A stretch of 64,000 bases of DNA. Origin: Alligator mississippiensis (taxonomy: Eukaryota; Chordata; Crocodylia; Alligatoridae). Numbering within the stretch: the stretch's first letter is position 1; each line of letters starts with the position of its first letter. The DNA lies in contig NC_081824.1 in the NCBI RefSeq assembly GCF_030867095.1, forward strand, positions 54,594,882 through 54,658,881, in the 5' to 3' direction. Below, in pieces: positions 46,377-57,330 of the stretch. The position numbers and the translations under genes were made by a program. Under the pieces are notes generated by a model that ran no database searches, was not told the DNA's origin, and saw only the letters and a program-made list of their open reading frames with translations.

Positions 46377-48484
46377 CAAGTCGGCACACTGCTGCCTAAA
46401 TCTGGTTAATAGGAAGTGTAATGCACAGGGCTGCACCATAAATCTGTACCCTTTTTGAGTTAGTCTCCATGAACAGCTTAGAATAGGGATGACCAAGTTG
46501 CATCCCATGAAGCCATATCACCTGGTTTCCACCTGGCTGCCCACAGGTCTAGAAATTTGGAGGTATGGTGACAAGCAGTGGCAGTGTTAATTGTTGTGGG
46601 TCATCCTGTCACCAAATTTCCAGACCTGTGGGAAGCCCGGCTATTCAGATCCATAGCATGTAACTATGCCATCTGGGCTGTGGGGCTGTCCTTGGATCTG
46701 GAAATTTGGTGGTGGGAAGAGCTGTAGCTGGTTCAAGAGGTGACTTTTATCAGAATACAAACACCTAACATTGTTCAGGTGCAGCAGACTTAATGCTATT
46801 TTTTTAAACTATGCAATAAAGTTACATAATAGTGAAATCATTACTTACTTCTCATTATAGCATTAGTCACATCAATATGCTACACATTAATGTGGACATC
46901 ATGAATATTTTTAGAAACATTTAATTCAGCATTAATTACTTTCCATACCATTTTGGTGTTACCAGTATGATTGAAATTTATATTCTCTGTACTGTTTTCT
47001 TAAATTTTCTCAACTATCATAGAAGGATTTCCTCACTGGAAAAGAGTAAGTTAACATACTACGTGGATACAGTGTCTGATGCTAATAGTATCATTTGGCT
47101 ATGTTATACATTCATTATATTGGATACGTGTTACTCAGAAAAATTCATACAAATAGAATATTGTTGGCACTTAGTGCTCAAAACCTTATCTAACAACTTT
47201 CCCAATTATAGAGTTGGTCTGATAAAAAATATTACAAAAATAAATGAATAAATAAACCCCTTTCCGCTCATACTAGTAGGGGTCAGTCACCCATATACAG
47301 TTCTTACAGTTTACCTGTATAACACCATTTAATGCATCGTAAGGTCTTGCAAGTGTGGTGCCATTGAATTATGCAGATTTAACATAATATATCAGCTGTA
47401 TATTTAATCCTAGAAACATAGTGAAAAATCTGATTTATTCTTAATATTTACCATACATTATGAGTAATTCATTTCAAACCCTTAATTTTTGTTTAAATTA
47501 CACCTATTTTCAGTATGGCCTTATTGGACATATAAAACTGACTGGATTCTGAGTGCATTCATATTGGTTCTTAAATTTTCCAAATGAGTAAATTATGATA
47601 TTGAACAGTCACATACACATAGCTGATTTCAAACTGCCACACAATCTTCCAACACACATATGCACATTTGCTTTTCAAACTATGACTTTTTAACTCATTA
47701 TAAAGAAGATCTAGGGGCAGAGTTATAATCACTCTGTTGTGGGGTGTGGGATACTTAAAGATAGCTCATGCATTATGTCCAATGATCTTTGGATATGAAT
47801 ATCATCATCAAATGTTAAATGCATACAGGTCTTTCATGTTTTACTGTTTGTCCAGCCTCCAATTTTGAAAAATGAAATCATTTTGAAGCTGCTTAAGAAA
47901 TGTGTCAGTGTAACTGTGCTCTGCAAAGAACCATATTTCACCCTTCAGTTTGACATGCTCTACCATCTTTCTACTTTATGTGCATCTGATGCTTTTACCT
48001 ACCTTGGGCTGAATCTCTTTTTAGAAGGTTATGGCAAATTCTTACCTTATTGTGATAGGCGTGAGCACACCATTGCTGATGGAGTGATTCACAGACACAG
48101 TTAGAATATTATGAGAATTGCCACAGCTGAATTGAACTGTTGGTCTTCCTTCCACAAGATATAGATGAAGAAACTGTTCTCCAAAGTTCTTTTCACTGGC
48201 TTTGGAGACACAAATCAGAATAATTATTTATTATTGTGAAAGTGGCAGATTTTTAGAAAAAAATAATCCACATTCTTGGAATAGAAAAAAATCAGCTAAA
48301 AATAATTTTGTATAATTCATAATGTGCACAACCATTATAAAACTATTATAGTGTAGAGCTATTAATGACAACATATGCCTTTTCTGCTGTTTGTGTTAGT
48401 ATATATAATTCTATTTGGTAAACTGCGACAAAACAATTGTTTTTTATCAATAGTTGATGATAGGTCTATTAATATACTGACATA

Positions 48485-48486
<2 letters not shown>
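46377..48486. other. AT-rich non-coding stretch
   Basis: A degraded GC-moderate segment at 46440-46740 has a local inverted similarity: GGTCTAGAAATTTGG at about 46550 and its complement-like CCAAATTTCCAGACC at about 46610. No gene recognised. Confidence 0.5.
46547..46630. repeat. Inverted repeat around CTAGAAATTTGG
   Basis: GGTCTAGAAATTTGG and, about 45 bp on, CCAAATTTCCAGACC form an imperfect 15-bp stem (one mismatch). A third copy, GATCTGGAAATTTGGTGG, lies near 46700 in the direct orientation. It may be the core of an unclassified element spanning about 46490-46730. Confidence 0.6.

Positions 48487-48545
<59 letters not shown>
48487..48545 (+). repeat. (TA)n microsatellite
   Basis: About 29 uninterrupted TA units are followed by ACATACACCCCCCCATATGTATATATGTG-type degenerate repeat. 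It is long and pure, so probably polymorphic and prone to assembly error. Translated Tyr-Ile frames over it are artefacts. Confidence 0.97.
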
Positions 48546-48550
<5 letters not shown>

Positions 48551-48637
48551 CACCCCCCCATATGTATATATGTGCATGTGTGTGTATAAATTATTTTTAT
48601 TACTGTGGCACTAGCTTATATACACAATCTTCTACGT

Positions 48638-49543
48638 CAGGGGTGTCCAACCTTTTTGAATGTGGGGCTGTATCATGAACTTGTTTTTACCCAGTGGGCC
48701 AGCAGGAGCAGGCGCTCATGCGGCCTGGGGGCGCAGGGGTCAAGCGGTGCCGTCTGACCCCTCTGTGTCCTCCCTGCCACCTGGGCGGCCTCAAGGATGA
48801 TCCCACACCTGCACACCTGGGCTCAGCAGCCAGGGGGACATGTGGGGACACTACAGGGGGGTGCAGGTTGTGCAGGGACACTCCCCTGCTCTCTCTCCCC
48901 CAGGGCAACCTGAGCCCAAGGCCAAGTGGCAGGGGTCCCTGCGTCCCTGGGGCCCATGATTCACCACCCTCAGCGCGATGTCTGCGAGTGCGGGGGAATG
49001 CGGGGAGGCGGGAGCGGCCCCGACAGCCACAGCAGCAGCAGCAGCAGCATCTCCCACAGGCCCGGCCATGGCATCCCTCTGAGCTGGCATCCGCACCACC
49101 TGCGCCCGCCTGTCTGCTGCACCGCAACCTGCTCCAGCCCACGCGGCTGACAGGGACTGGCGCAGGGTGGGGCCATCGTGCAAATGAGGAAGGGAGGGGC
49201 AGGACTAGGAATGGAAACCCTGCAATGTGGGAGAGGGGAGGAGCTGGCATGCAAATGAGGAAGGGAGGGGTGGGGCGAGGAAGGGACACCGTGAAATGAG
49301 GGGGGAGAGGAGGAGCTGCACAGTGTCGGCAACGTCAAGCTGACGTGGTGCGTGTGGGAACCTTGTCCCTTCCCCAGCCCTTCAGCAGCCATTAGGAAGC
49401 TGCTGAGGGGCTGGAGGAGGGACAAGGGGTGGGAATGAAAGTAAACAGTGTTTACTTTCATTTCCCGTTACAGCACTGTGGGCCTCAGAAAATGGCTTGG
49501 CGGGCCGCATGGAGGCCCGTGGGCCATATGATGGACAAGCCTG
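48638..49543. mobile_element. 906-bp GC-rich hAT-type element
   Basis: The left end CAGGGGTGTCCAACCTTTTTG and the right end (reverse complement CAGGCTTGTCCATCATATGG) are hAT-like termini. The first three blocks, CAGG, then G/CTTGTCCA, align across the ends. Flanking 8-mers TTCTACGT (48630-48637) and CTCTACAT (49544-49551) agree at 6 of 8 positions. The CpG-rich interior includes a short (CAG)n run near 49030 and a 75-bp tandem pair. Open frames of about 200 codons on both strands overlap here and reflect GC composition and absence of stops rather than a protein. Confidence 0.82.
49175..49322 (+). repeat. ~75-bp tandem duplication inside the hAT element
   Basis: GCAAATGAGGAAGGGAGGGG begins at about 49179 and again at about 49251. 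Both copies continue GGAATGGAAACC/GGAAGGGACACC, TGCAATG/TGAAATG and GAGGAGCTG. Confidence 0.85.
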
Positions 49544-49551
49544 CTCTACAT

Positions 49552-50200
49552 TAAGGGAAGATAAATGTTATTCTATATCCAAGAGCATAAGTTAGACAAC
49601 ATGATTGAAGAGGAAGGGTGCAAATAAAATAGATACTTAAATATTCAGTTTTTCTTATTTTCTATCAAATTTTGCTTTATTTCATCACAGATTTTTTTTT
49701 TTCTCATATCCAATGAATGTCAAGGACAAGGATTATATACAATTCAGCCTGACCATGATCTGACAACATCTTCCTAGTCTTTCCTTGAAGGATATTTGCC
49801 TTATTAGGAAAAGCAAAAGTTGATGTGCTTTTCCTGATGTGCATCAGCAAAAGCTGATGTGTGGACCAGGCTTAAAATAAGTTAGATTTCACCCTCCTCC
49901 CCCCCGCCAACACACACACACGCAGAGATTTTTAACCTTTATTTGCTTTCACTAAGTACTATCGTGACAACTGATATTTTTCTCTTTAAGGAATGAGCTA
50001 CACATGTTATGTCTAGTAATGCAAAAACTGCTAACTACAGTTTTTAGTCAATTTTACAGAGACATTCCATCTTCTGAATTTCAAAATTTTCTCAGTTTTG
50101 ATTTACAGTATTCAACCATATTTGCCTTAGTAATCGGGGCAAAAAGTCCCTCGCTCCAACAACAATCTGTGAAAATGTTATTAATAAGTGTCACACTATT
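49552..50200. other. AT-rich non-coding stretch
   Basis: No feature recognised. Confidence 0.5.
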
Positions 50201-50204
50201 TAGC

Positions 50205-50650
50205 ACAACTTTTCAGATGACACAAAACCAGGAAAGACTGCAAACACATTGGGGGAAAGGAAAGCAATTCATGAGAATCTCAATAGGTTGGAAAGCTGGT
50301 ATGGAGCTAACAAGATAAAGTTCAATACTAACAATTGAAAGGTGTTACACAAATACAAAATGGGTGACAGCTGACTGGATGGCAGCACTATGGAGAAGCA
50401 TCTGGGTGTTTTTGTAGATCACAGATGCAATATGAGTCTGCAGTGTGATGAAGCTGAACAAAAGGCAAATGCATTGATAGAAGCATTATATACAAGAAGC
50501 AGGAGGGGGCAGTGCCTCTCTACTCAGCACTGGTTAAATCTCATCGAAGTATTGTGTGCAGTTTTAGCCTCTACACTTTACAAAGGACATGGAGAAGTTA
50601 AAGAGGGTCCAGAACTAGCACTTGAAGGAAGCAAGAGGACACAATAGCAT
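50205..50650 (+). mobile_element. CR1 ORF2 C-terminal fragment, plus strand
   Basis: In two frames the text gives DDTKPGKTANTLG-like sequence, then NRLESWYGANKIKFNTN (post-motif C region), then MEKHLGVFVDHRCNMSLQCDEAEQKANALIEALYTRSRRG and HWLNLIEVLCAVLAST. This matches the CR1 order K-LGV-VD--L--S-QC--A--KAN. Both ends are truncated; the 3' tail is missing. Confidence 0.8.
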
Positions 50651-51154
50651 CAGCTGGAAGGTGGGTTCCATCTAAGGGATAGTTTTCATCATTCCCAGTT
50701 TGATGCCATCCATCCCTGAGGCTTTCATCCTCCTCCAGCTTGGGAGCTGCTACAGTAGAGGTGGGACTGCTCTACAATGTCTTTGAGAGCCTCATCTATA
50801 AATCTTTCTTCCTCGCTTTACTGCTCCAGTTCAGCCACCCTAGCCATGAGGCAATGTACTTGTTCTCTCACAGCCAGGAGCTCCTTGAACCAGGTGCACA
50901 CATATAAAACTTGCCCCCAGGGCTGGTAATCATACATGCTGCGCTTTGTACAATAAACTGAGTAGCTTGTGTTCTACACTCCAGAAAACATCAACCAGTC
51001 TCTCTTGGTTGTGAATTCATCTGGTTTATGTTGTTATATGTGTGAAAAATAATAACTTGTGTGTAAGCCACTTATTCTTTACACTTACCTTTTGTTAATT
51101 TTTCTCCTTCACTTGTGAAATAAAACACTCCTCTTTAATTCTGTGTGCTGCACA

Positions 51155-51292
51155 TCTTGGAAGGCAAGATTCTTTGGGTAGATGTGATATATTTTCTTAG
51201 ACCAACTGAGTAGCTGGGAAAAAGTTCTTAGCAAGCTTTCGGGTGCAGTCACTCTTCATCAGGCATAGGGAGTCTCTGCTGGTCTGAGACTC
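51155..51292 (-). repeat. Interspersed repeat end (GAAAGCTTGCTAAGAAC motif, minus)
   Basis: The reverse complement reads CCTGATGAAGAGTGACTGCA, then CCGAAAGCTTGCTAAGAACT, then AGTTGGTCTAAGAAAATAT and CTACCCAAAGAATC. This is a frequently repeated motif series in crocodilian and other sauropsid DNA. It belongs to the same general class as the fragment at 13805-13885. Confidence 0.7.
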
Positions 51293-51298
51293 CCACTA

Positions 51299-52190
51299 TT
51301 GAAACTTCCTTCCAGTGCTATTATTTCAGAGTGTGCTCCCCTAGCCTTCCCCCACCAAAGCCTGATCCACAAGGCAGTGGGGGCTGGGGTTTTCAGGTGC
51401 CCCATACTCACCCTTACCTGGGGTTTTCCACTAGTGGCACTTTCTAGGGGTTACTCCACCACAAGGAGCCCCACTACTATGACCACAATCTTCAGTAGGG
51501 TGCAGTTTTTGGTCATAACCAGGACCCACCTCTAGGCTATCCTGCTTTAGCAATCCTGATGTCAAGCACCTCATCTGGGTCCTGGGCTTCCGGCCCCATC
51601 TCTTGCCCCTTTCAGGGTACAAACTCTGGGCTCCCTGGCCCTGGTCCAGTGTCTCATCTCTGGGTCCCCTGGCCCCAGCTCTCTCAGTTCCTGGTCTCTC
51701 TGGGCTCCCTGGACCCCTCAATAGGTCCCACACACTTGGCACCTCTCTAAGTCCTGGGCTCCTCAATAGGTCTGAAACACTTCGCCTCTCTCTAGGCCCC
51801 AGACCCCTCACCCGCCAGTCTCACTCTCAGCCCTTCCCTGGGCTCTGATCTTACACTCAGCCCTTCCTTCTGGGGTCACTTCTCACTCATTAGGTCCCCA
51901 GAAACTTCCTCCACCTCTTTAGTTGCTTCCCAAACCTCTTCTGCTTCATATGTCCTCTGCATGCTGCCATTCCAGAGCCACTGCCATCCTGCTCCCCAGA
52001 TGTTCACCCAGCAGTCTCCAAAATGTTACTGCTGGCTTCTGTCAGGGTTCGGGCTTCTATCTTGGCTAAGCCCAGCCCTTCTTCTGGGTCAGATGACTCT
52101 CCCCAATAAGTCCTAGCCCCACCTGTAGGCTTCTACACCGGCTGCGTCTCCTCTTAAAGTGGCAGGAACCCAATGCAGCCTGCCACATCC
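51299..52190. repeat. GC/pyrimidine-rich unclassified repeat
   Basis: A C/T-rich block dominated by CTGGGCTCC, CCTGGCCC and CAATAGGTC boxes, some in loose tandem (about 51600-51780). It shares texture and a TCTGTCAGGGTT-C--- box with the block at 44870-45830. It ends where a CR1 tail begins. A degraded LTR in inverse orientation is possible. Confidence 0.4.
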
Positions 52191-52199
52191 ACACCTTGA

Positions 52200-52733
52200 A
52201 TGCCATGCTCAGTCCTAGTCCCCACACTTCAAAAAGAATATAGAAGAACCAGAGAAGCAACAGGGAAGGGCAACAGGGATGATTAGAGGTATGAAGGGGC
52301 TTCCATATGAAGAGATACTTAAGAGGCGAGGCCTCTTCAATGTAGAAGAGATGCTTGAGGGGAGACATGATATGGGTTTACAAAATACTAAATTTTGGTG
52401 GTCATCAGGGGTGACCACCAGTATCTGGGGGAACGTTTGTTCACCAGAGCGCCCCAAGGGATGACGAGGTCAAATGGTCACAAACTACTTCAAGATCATT
52501 TCAGGCTGGACATAAGGACGAATTTCTTTACTGTCCAAGCCCCCAAGGTCTGGAACAGCCTGCCACCGGAGGTGGTTCAAGCACCTTCATTGAACACCTT
52601 CAAGATGAAACTGGATGCTTATCTTGCTGGGATCCTATGACCCCAGCTGACTTTCTGCCCTTCGGGCAGGGGGCTGGACTCAATGATCTTCCGAGGTCCC
52701 TTCCAGCCCTAATGTCTATGAAATCTATGAAAT
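52200..52733 (+). mobile_element. Young CR1 3'-end copy B
   Basis: This copy includes about 65 bp more 5' sequence than copy A (CTCAGTCCTAGTCCCCACAC...). It is then identical in structure from 52263 to its tail CTATGAAATCTATGAAAT. I count eight differences to copy A over 471 bp, most of them CpG to TpG/CpA changes. The ORF2 C-terminal block and the frame break at the GGTGGTCA hairpin are shared. Confidence 0.95.
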
Positions 52734-52842
52734 AGTGAAGAAAAAGTAAATAGGGATATATTCTTGACTAACTGTCACAATACAAGAACTAGGAGTCACA
52801 AATGAAACTAGTAGGTAGTAAGTTTAAAACTAACAACATGTG

Positions 52843-53193
52843 TTTACACATGCAATTAACTTGAGATAAACTCTGGAGCACTTTAAACTGGAGTAAACTA
52901 CTCCCAGACACAGCATCTACAAGTGTACCTGGGACAGCAGCAATTTGAGCTGGAGTGGAATGGTTTACACCAGGGGCACTTCTGCCCTGCTCTGCCCAAG
53001 CTGCCTGGGGCACAAGGTTGCTGAAAGTGTGGAGTCCTGTGGCTAGGCAGCAAGCAGGAGTCTGGTCTCCTGCTGCCTAGGCTTACTGGGTCAAATTATA
53101 TCTGCAGCAGTGTCTAGATGTGCATTTAATCACAGTTAATTACTCCACCTTAAGATAGTACTGTTTCCAACAGATACAGTTGCATGTGTAGAC
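52843..53193. mobile_element. ~350-bp hAT-like MITE (TCTACACATGCAA ends)
   Basis: Left end TTTACACATGCAATTA; right end, reverse-complemented, TCTACACATGCAACTG. Flanking AACATGTG (52835-52842) and AGCATGTG (53194-53201) are a 7-of-8 duplication. A second partial right end (GCATGTGTAGACAGC) follows directly. The interior is rich in TTTAAACTGGAGTAAAC-like and GC-rich boxes and has no coding. Confidence 0.75.
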
Positions 53194-53329
53194 AGCATGT
53201 GTAGACAGCAACGACGAACTACAACTAACTCTGCAACTAACTCTACAACGAATTAGACTACTCTGCAGTACAGTACATATGTAGATGTGGCTAGGGTGGA
53301 ATTAAAGATGTTAATTGCATTGCCACCAG

Positions 53330-53628
53330 GCATTTTGGAAGCTGACAGTTTAGCCAGATTTTAAAAGGGATTGGACAAATTCTTGGAGAAAAGGGGCATC
53401 GGTAGCTATTTAGCCTGGGAATAAGGGACACAGCCTGTAAATTAGAATTTACTATACCTTAAAAGTATGAAGATGTAAGTGAGAGAGAAACAGTGGAAAA
53501 ATAACCTTGATCATAGTCAGTTTACTTTCTCTTTCAGCATCTATACTCTGCCACTGTATGACACAGTGTACTGAGCAAGGTGGACCTATGGTCTGACTCA
53601 GTAAATGGCAGTTCTTTTGAGTGTCAAT
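53330..53628 (+). mobile_element. CR1-type 3'-terminal fragment (different subfamily)
   Basis: Opens with TTTTAAAAGGGATTGGACAAATTCTTGGAG and ends with the GGTGGACCTATGGTCTGACTCAGTAAATGGCAGTTCTTTTGA end, the degraded form of the GGACC-TTGGTCTGACCCAGTATGGC-GTTCTTATG tail of a turtle/crocodilian CR1-like lineage. This tail type matches the 5.4-8.2 kb copy, not the TCTATGAAA type. Confidence 0.75.
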
Positions 53629-53629
53629 C

Positions 53630-54392
53630 TTGGGGAAACCCCATAGTTCTGTTATATTTAAATTAGGTAGGACTAGCAGTTGCCCTTGCCATGTCTGTTT
53701 CTACTTGAGAATGTCTCTGCCCCAGAAAAAGTGCAGGAAGGGATTCCCTATACCCAGAAACATCTTTCTGCAAGTCTAAGTCTTTTTCATGACAATGCAA
53801 TGCATTCTGACACATCATACAGAAGATCATTATTTTATTTTCTAATTTTTTTCCTTGTACAGGGGTGTAAACTGAGGAAGGAGAGAGTGTTTTTTGTTTT
53901 TTTTTGTGTGTGTGGAATGTAGCTTATATTGATGACTGAGAAGGAAAATAGCTGAGGTAGCCTCTTGTCAAAGAATGTGGCAGCCCATTATTACCTATGG
54001 GAAATCTAACTTGTTTTTCCTTCTGACCAGCTTTCATGAATCCAATTCCCCTTAACCCACAAGACATATATACTCCTCCATTTAAAATCAGCCCTCTTAT
54101 AAAAGCGGTCTCCTCCCCTCTTATTTCCTGTTGCCTTCTAAGTCTCAGTTATCGCTGGAGGGCCTCCCTTGGGTAGAAGCTGTAGGCCAGGCCAATTTAA
54201 ATCTATCTCAAGGGCAGTCTGTTAACCCCTCTCTGTGTAAGCCCATCTATGGCCCATCACAAATCCTTTTAACTTAGTGACATGCCTAGATGCTTTGCTA
54301 AACCTTGTGTTCTGTGGTATCTGGATATTTGATTAAACCAGAAAGCTGGCCTAAGTTGTTTGAATCTTATGCCTTTGGCTTTTATGTTCTCT
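53630..54392. other. Non-coding stretch
   Basis: No feature recognised. Confidence 0.5.
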
Positions 54393-54471
54393 GTTGCTAA
54401 ACTTCTTTGATGGTTAAAGCTAAGGATGGTTAAAGCTAAGTTGCTAAACTTCTTTGATGGTTAAAGCTAAG
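54393..54471 (+). repeat. 47-bp tandem duplication
   Basis: GTTGCTAAACTTCTTTGATGG begins at 54393 and again at 54440. Within it, GATGGTTAAAGCTAAG occurs three times (from about 54409, 54425 and 54456). It abuts a perfect 20-bp hairpin. Confidence 0.9.
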
Positions 54472-54472
54472 G

Positions 54473-54514
54473 AAATGTAGCCTTAACATTTTTGAAAATG
54501 TTAAGGCTACATTT
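54473..54514. repeat. Perfect 20-bp hairpin with 2-nt loop
   Basis: AAATGTAGCCTTAACATTTT at 54473-54492 pairs exactly with 54495-54514 around the two bases 54493-54494. It lies immediately downstream of the 47-bp tandem duplication. Confidence 0.95.
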
Positions 54515-56805
54515 AACACATTTTGTTTGATGTATCTTTCTGTTTGACATGACTGTTGTTAAGGTTTCATGAAACACCCTATATGTAAAACTGTCATTAT
54601 TTAATGTACTTTGCAATTAGGACTGGGCAAGTAACCTTTTTCAATAAATTTTGGGATAAGTTTATAATAAATTAATTTATATATTCATTTGATCATTTAT
54701 TCATCTTACAGAGCTGAGAGAATAACTGACAAAAATATTTATCAAACAATGTTATTTTTAAATATTGTGCTTTTGTCAAAGACAATATTCAATTAATCAA
54801 TTACTTGGCTAATATCAAATGAAATGTTAAAAAAATCATAATGAATCTATAACATGAATGACAGGTAAGTCATGAATGGAGGCATCTTTTAATGGGTGCA
54901 AAAACAATATAACTTGTGGGGTATTTTTCCTTAACAATCTTTTTTAATGATTTCTGCATTGTGGTTAAAACATCCAGGTTAATTTTGACATCTTGATGCA
55001 ACTTACTCATTATCCACATTGTGAAATCACTTGGAGGGGAAATAATAATAAAAAAAAAAATTACTGTACTTTTAAAACAAAACATTTCTTGAGTCCTAGC
55101 CTTTTTTTATTAGGATGGAGATAACTACAGATTTTCACACTTATTTTGATGCACCAACTTATGTCATATTTAAATGTAATATTGTTCACACAACCTGAAA
55201 TATAAGCATTAGGTTCTATACATGGAGAACTGGTATTTTTAATCCATTGGTTGGCACCATTTGTAAACTTTTTAAACAAATATTTAAAAAGCATTAGAGA
55301 AGGGTCTCATTAAGTAGCTGTAAGAATGTACTTATGTCTTTGTATTAATACAGAAGATGGCTGGTAATCTAAAAGAAGTGATGTGCAAACCAATCTTTCT
55401 TGAAATACTTTCTTTTTCCTTTAGGCTATGTTGTAATTTTCTATGAATTATGTATATCCTATCCCTCTTTCTTTCTACCCATGTTTTTAATGGCCAATCT
55501 ATTCTTTTGGCAGCCCCTATAAACAACAATCAATTAGTTTTCAGGACTTGTTACTCCCAACTAGTGGATCAACAAAATCCGTATTAATAAAGGCTTTAAA
55601 TAGAAAAGCACTTTCTAACAATTTGGTGCCATTAAGTAAAGTGACACAGTTCAGTTAATTGTCTTCATAATCTGCCCACTAGTCAATAATCTTAGCCTTT
55701 CAGCAATAAAAGTTTTGCTGAAAATAGCTTTTTTCATGTCTGCAAGTGACACATTGTTAAGATAATTTTCTTGAGTGTGTTGCTGTTATTTTTTATATTT
55801 ATAGTCTGAATTTCAAAGGGTTATCACAACCAGCGACTCCTTTTTAATGGTCTTTGCTCCTATTGAAGTTATAAAGAGAAATAAGTGATTGTTTAAGTGG
55901 CCTAAATCACCTGGTTCATCTCAAATGACTGCAATATTGGGTGAAGATGTGTGCAAGGCTGAATCCTTTAATGTTTTCCCTTAAGATTCTGACCCAGAAA
56001 TCCTTTTTACACATTCTTTCTGATCCCAGTCCATTTGTACATCAAAACCATCTCATTTGAGATTTCCCAGTGCAGTTAAATGTTTCACTAATAATCTGGC
56101 ACAGAAGCAGAGTTGCAGCATCAGTCTGTAGGTCTGTAAAAGGAATGATCTAGCCGAAGTGGGTTCCACATACGTTGCAATTATTCTTTGCTAATAAAAA
56201 CACATATAAACCAACTATATCATTATGGTTTCTTCCATTTAGTACAACTCTCCCCTACTATATAACACAAGTGCAAAACTCAGTGGAACCTTTACTATGG
56301 AGTCACTACTAATGCCACTGAAATGACAGAAATTGGAAACATTGCAAATTTAAATCCTTTATACAACTCAACATCCAGTGAGTCCCCTATGAGGTGTTTA
56401 TTCTAGCTGAGATCTTTAAAATCTAATTAAAACTCTATTTTTCCTCCCCACTACATTACCAGTTCCATTTTTTCTTTCCTAATTCTTCCTTCATCTGGCC
56501 TTTCCACACTTGGTCACTTGCTCTACCTTAACTAACTGATGGGAGTCAGAACTCAAGAGATCCTTCTGCTGGCAGTCCAGTTCTGCACAGATGTTTGATA
56601 GTAGTGCAGCATCAAAGAAGTAGTGCAAGCTAGGCACTGTACTGTGAGTAAACAGGGAACAGTTGATGCCAGCAGCTTCTCTTTTTGGAAATCATTAGAG
56701 GGAAGGGAGAAGACAGGGGGAACAACAGCCAAAAAGAGACAGGATGAAGGTAAAATGTGTAGAGCATAATAGCTTATACTACCCTGCACATGCAGGGTAG
56801 CATGT
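54515..56805. other. AT-rich non-coding stretch
   Basis: No feature recognised. Confidence 0.55.
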
Positions 56806-56807
56806 TT

Positions 56808-57330
56808 CATAGAATCATAGAAAATTAGAGTCAGTAGGAACCTCGGGAGATCATCTAGTTTAATGCCCTGCTCAAAGCAGGACCATCCCCAACTAGATCA
56901 TCCCAGCTAAGGCTTTGTCTATCTGGGTCTCATAAACTTCCAAGGATTGAGATTCCACAACCTCTGTGGGTAACTTGTTCTCATGCTTTACTACTCTCCC
57001 AGTGAAAAAGCTTTTCTTAATCTCTAACCTGAACTTCTCGTGCTGCATCCTTTTTGGAACCACACCAGGTAGTTATTACATCCCCCCTCAGTCTTCTCTT
57101 CTGCAGATTAAATAAGCTCAGTTACCTCAGCCTCTCCTCATAAATCATGTGCCCCAGACCCCAAACCATTTTCGGTGCCCTCCACTGGACTTCCTCCAAT
57201 TCTTCCACATCCTTTCTGTAGTGGGGAGCACCAAACTGGACACAATACTCCACATGCAGCCTCGTCAATGCTGAATAGAGGGGAATAAACATTTCCCTCA
57301 ATCTGCTGGCAATGTTCCTACTGATGTGCT
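56808..57330 (-). mobile_element. CR1 3'-end fragment, minus strand
   Basis: Plus-strand text starts CATAGAATCATAGAAAATTAG (reversed CR1 tail) and runs through AAAGCAGGACCATCCCCAAC, then the C-terminal ORF2 in reverse (minus-strand RLREMFIPLYSALTRLHVEYCVQFGAPHYRKDVEELEEVQWRAPKMVWGLGHMIYEERL). It is 5'-truncated at about 57330 and resembles the long CR1 at 31.2 kb closely. Confidence 0.93.

Noticed and set aside
48687..49299. Overlapping open frames of about 200 codons on both strands
   Set aside because: Both lie wholly inside a GC-rich hAT element and are low complexity (Gly/Arg/Pro/His); neither matches a known domain, and both-strand openness is a composition effect.
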